Positions 6,458 to 6,511 of a stretch of 6,511 nt of DNA are shown here, piece by piece (within the stretch, counting starts at the first letter, position 1; every line of letters starts with the position of its first letter). The position numbers were made by a program, and so were the translations under genes. The DNA is from Acidobacteriota bacterium. GTDB taxonomy: Bacteria; Acidobacteriota; Terriglobia; Acidiferrales; UBA7541. Under the pieces are notes generated by a model. The model made no database searches and was not told the DNA's origin. It saw nothing but the letters and a program-made list of their open reading frames with translations. Where the stretch lies: NCBI GenBank assembly GCA_016179005.1, contig JACOSF010000199.1:1-6511 (forward strand), written 5' to 3'.

Positions 6458-6458
6458 C

Positions 6459-6511
6459 TTATTCCTCGAACAAAGTGTCGCACAGCAAATAGCTCCCCGC
6501 CAAAAAGATGA
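6459..6511 (-). CDS. C-terminal end of a probable CcmB haem exporter subunit (partial)
   Basis: The only frame entering from the right edge that ends just before ccmC gives IFLAGSYLLCDTLFEE and then TAA (6459-6461). One base separates this stop from the ccmC ATG. A hydrophobic helix end followed by a short acidic tail resembles the C-terminus of CcmB, the membrane subunit of the CcmAB transporter, and ccmB normally precedes ccmC. Only 16 residues are visible, so the call relies mainly on position. Confidence 0.55.
   Translation of the reverse strand, partial: IFLAGSYLLCDTLFEE

Noticed and set aside
1..6511. CRISPR arrays, tRNA or rRNA genes, insertion sequences, phage genes
   Set aside because: No periodic repeats with spacers, no cloverleaf or rRNA-like sequence, and no transposase or integrase motifs were seen in either strand.

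Overview
The window is a GC-rich (roughly 60 %) bacterial segment in which every supported gene lies on the minus strand. It reads right to left as two consecutive gene blocks devoted to haem and the cytochrome bc-type respiratory complex. The gene set resembles what is known from Acidobacteriota or a neighbouring phylum: a split b6f-like cytochrome b, a Rieske protein, a large multihaem cytochrome c, and ccm genes next to hemH. The intergenic GC-rich palindromes point the same way. This taxonomic placement is inference from gene content and style, not a database result.

Block 1 (about 6511 to 4591) is a tightly packed cytochrome c maturation and haem synthesis operon. It holds the last 16 codons of a ccmB-like gene, then ccmC, then a 56-aa CcmD-like membrane microprotein, then hemH (ferrochelatase). 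ccmC to ccmD overlap by ATGA and ccmD to hemH overlap by GTGA, so translation is probably coupled.

Between the blocks (4451-4590) lies a near-consensus sigma-70 promoter, TTGACA-17 bp-TATAAA, reading into block 2. I see no convincing terminator for block 1.

Block 2 (4450 to 1 and beyond the left edge) encodes a quinol:cytochrome c oxidoreductase. It runs Rieske iron-sulfur protein, cytochrome b N-terminal half (b6-like, four haem-ligand His), an enlarged cytochrome b C-terminal half (subunit IV-like, about six membrane helices, Qo motif APWY in place of PEWY), and a membrane-anchored multihaem cytochrome c with at least five CXXCH sites and long coiled-coil segments. The cytochrome c reading frame is interrupted once, by a +1 shift at about 1450. 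It is not finished inside the window.

Two nearly identical 27-bp palindromic repeats lie in the only two roomy gaps inside block 2 (after Rieske and after subunit IV), in the same orientation. Functionally, hemH makes haem, CcmB/C/D deliver it outside the cytoplasmic membrane for attachment to CXXCH motifs, and block 2 consumes it as b-type and c-type haem.
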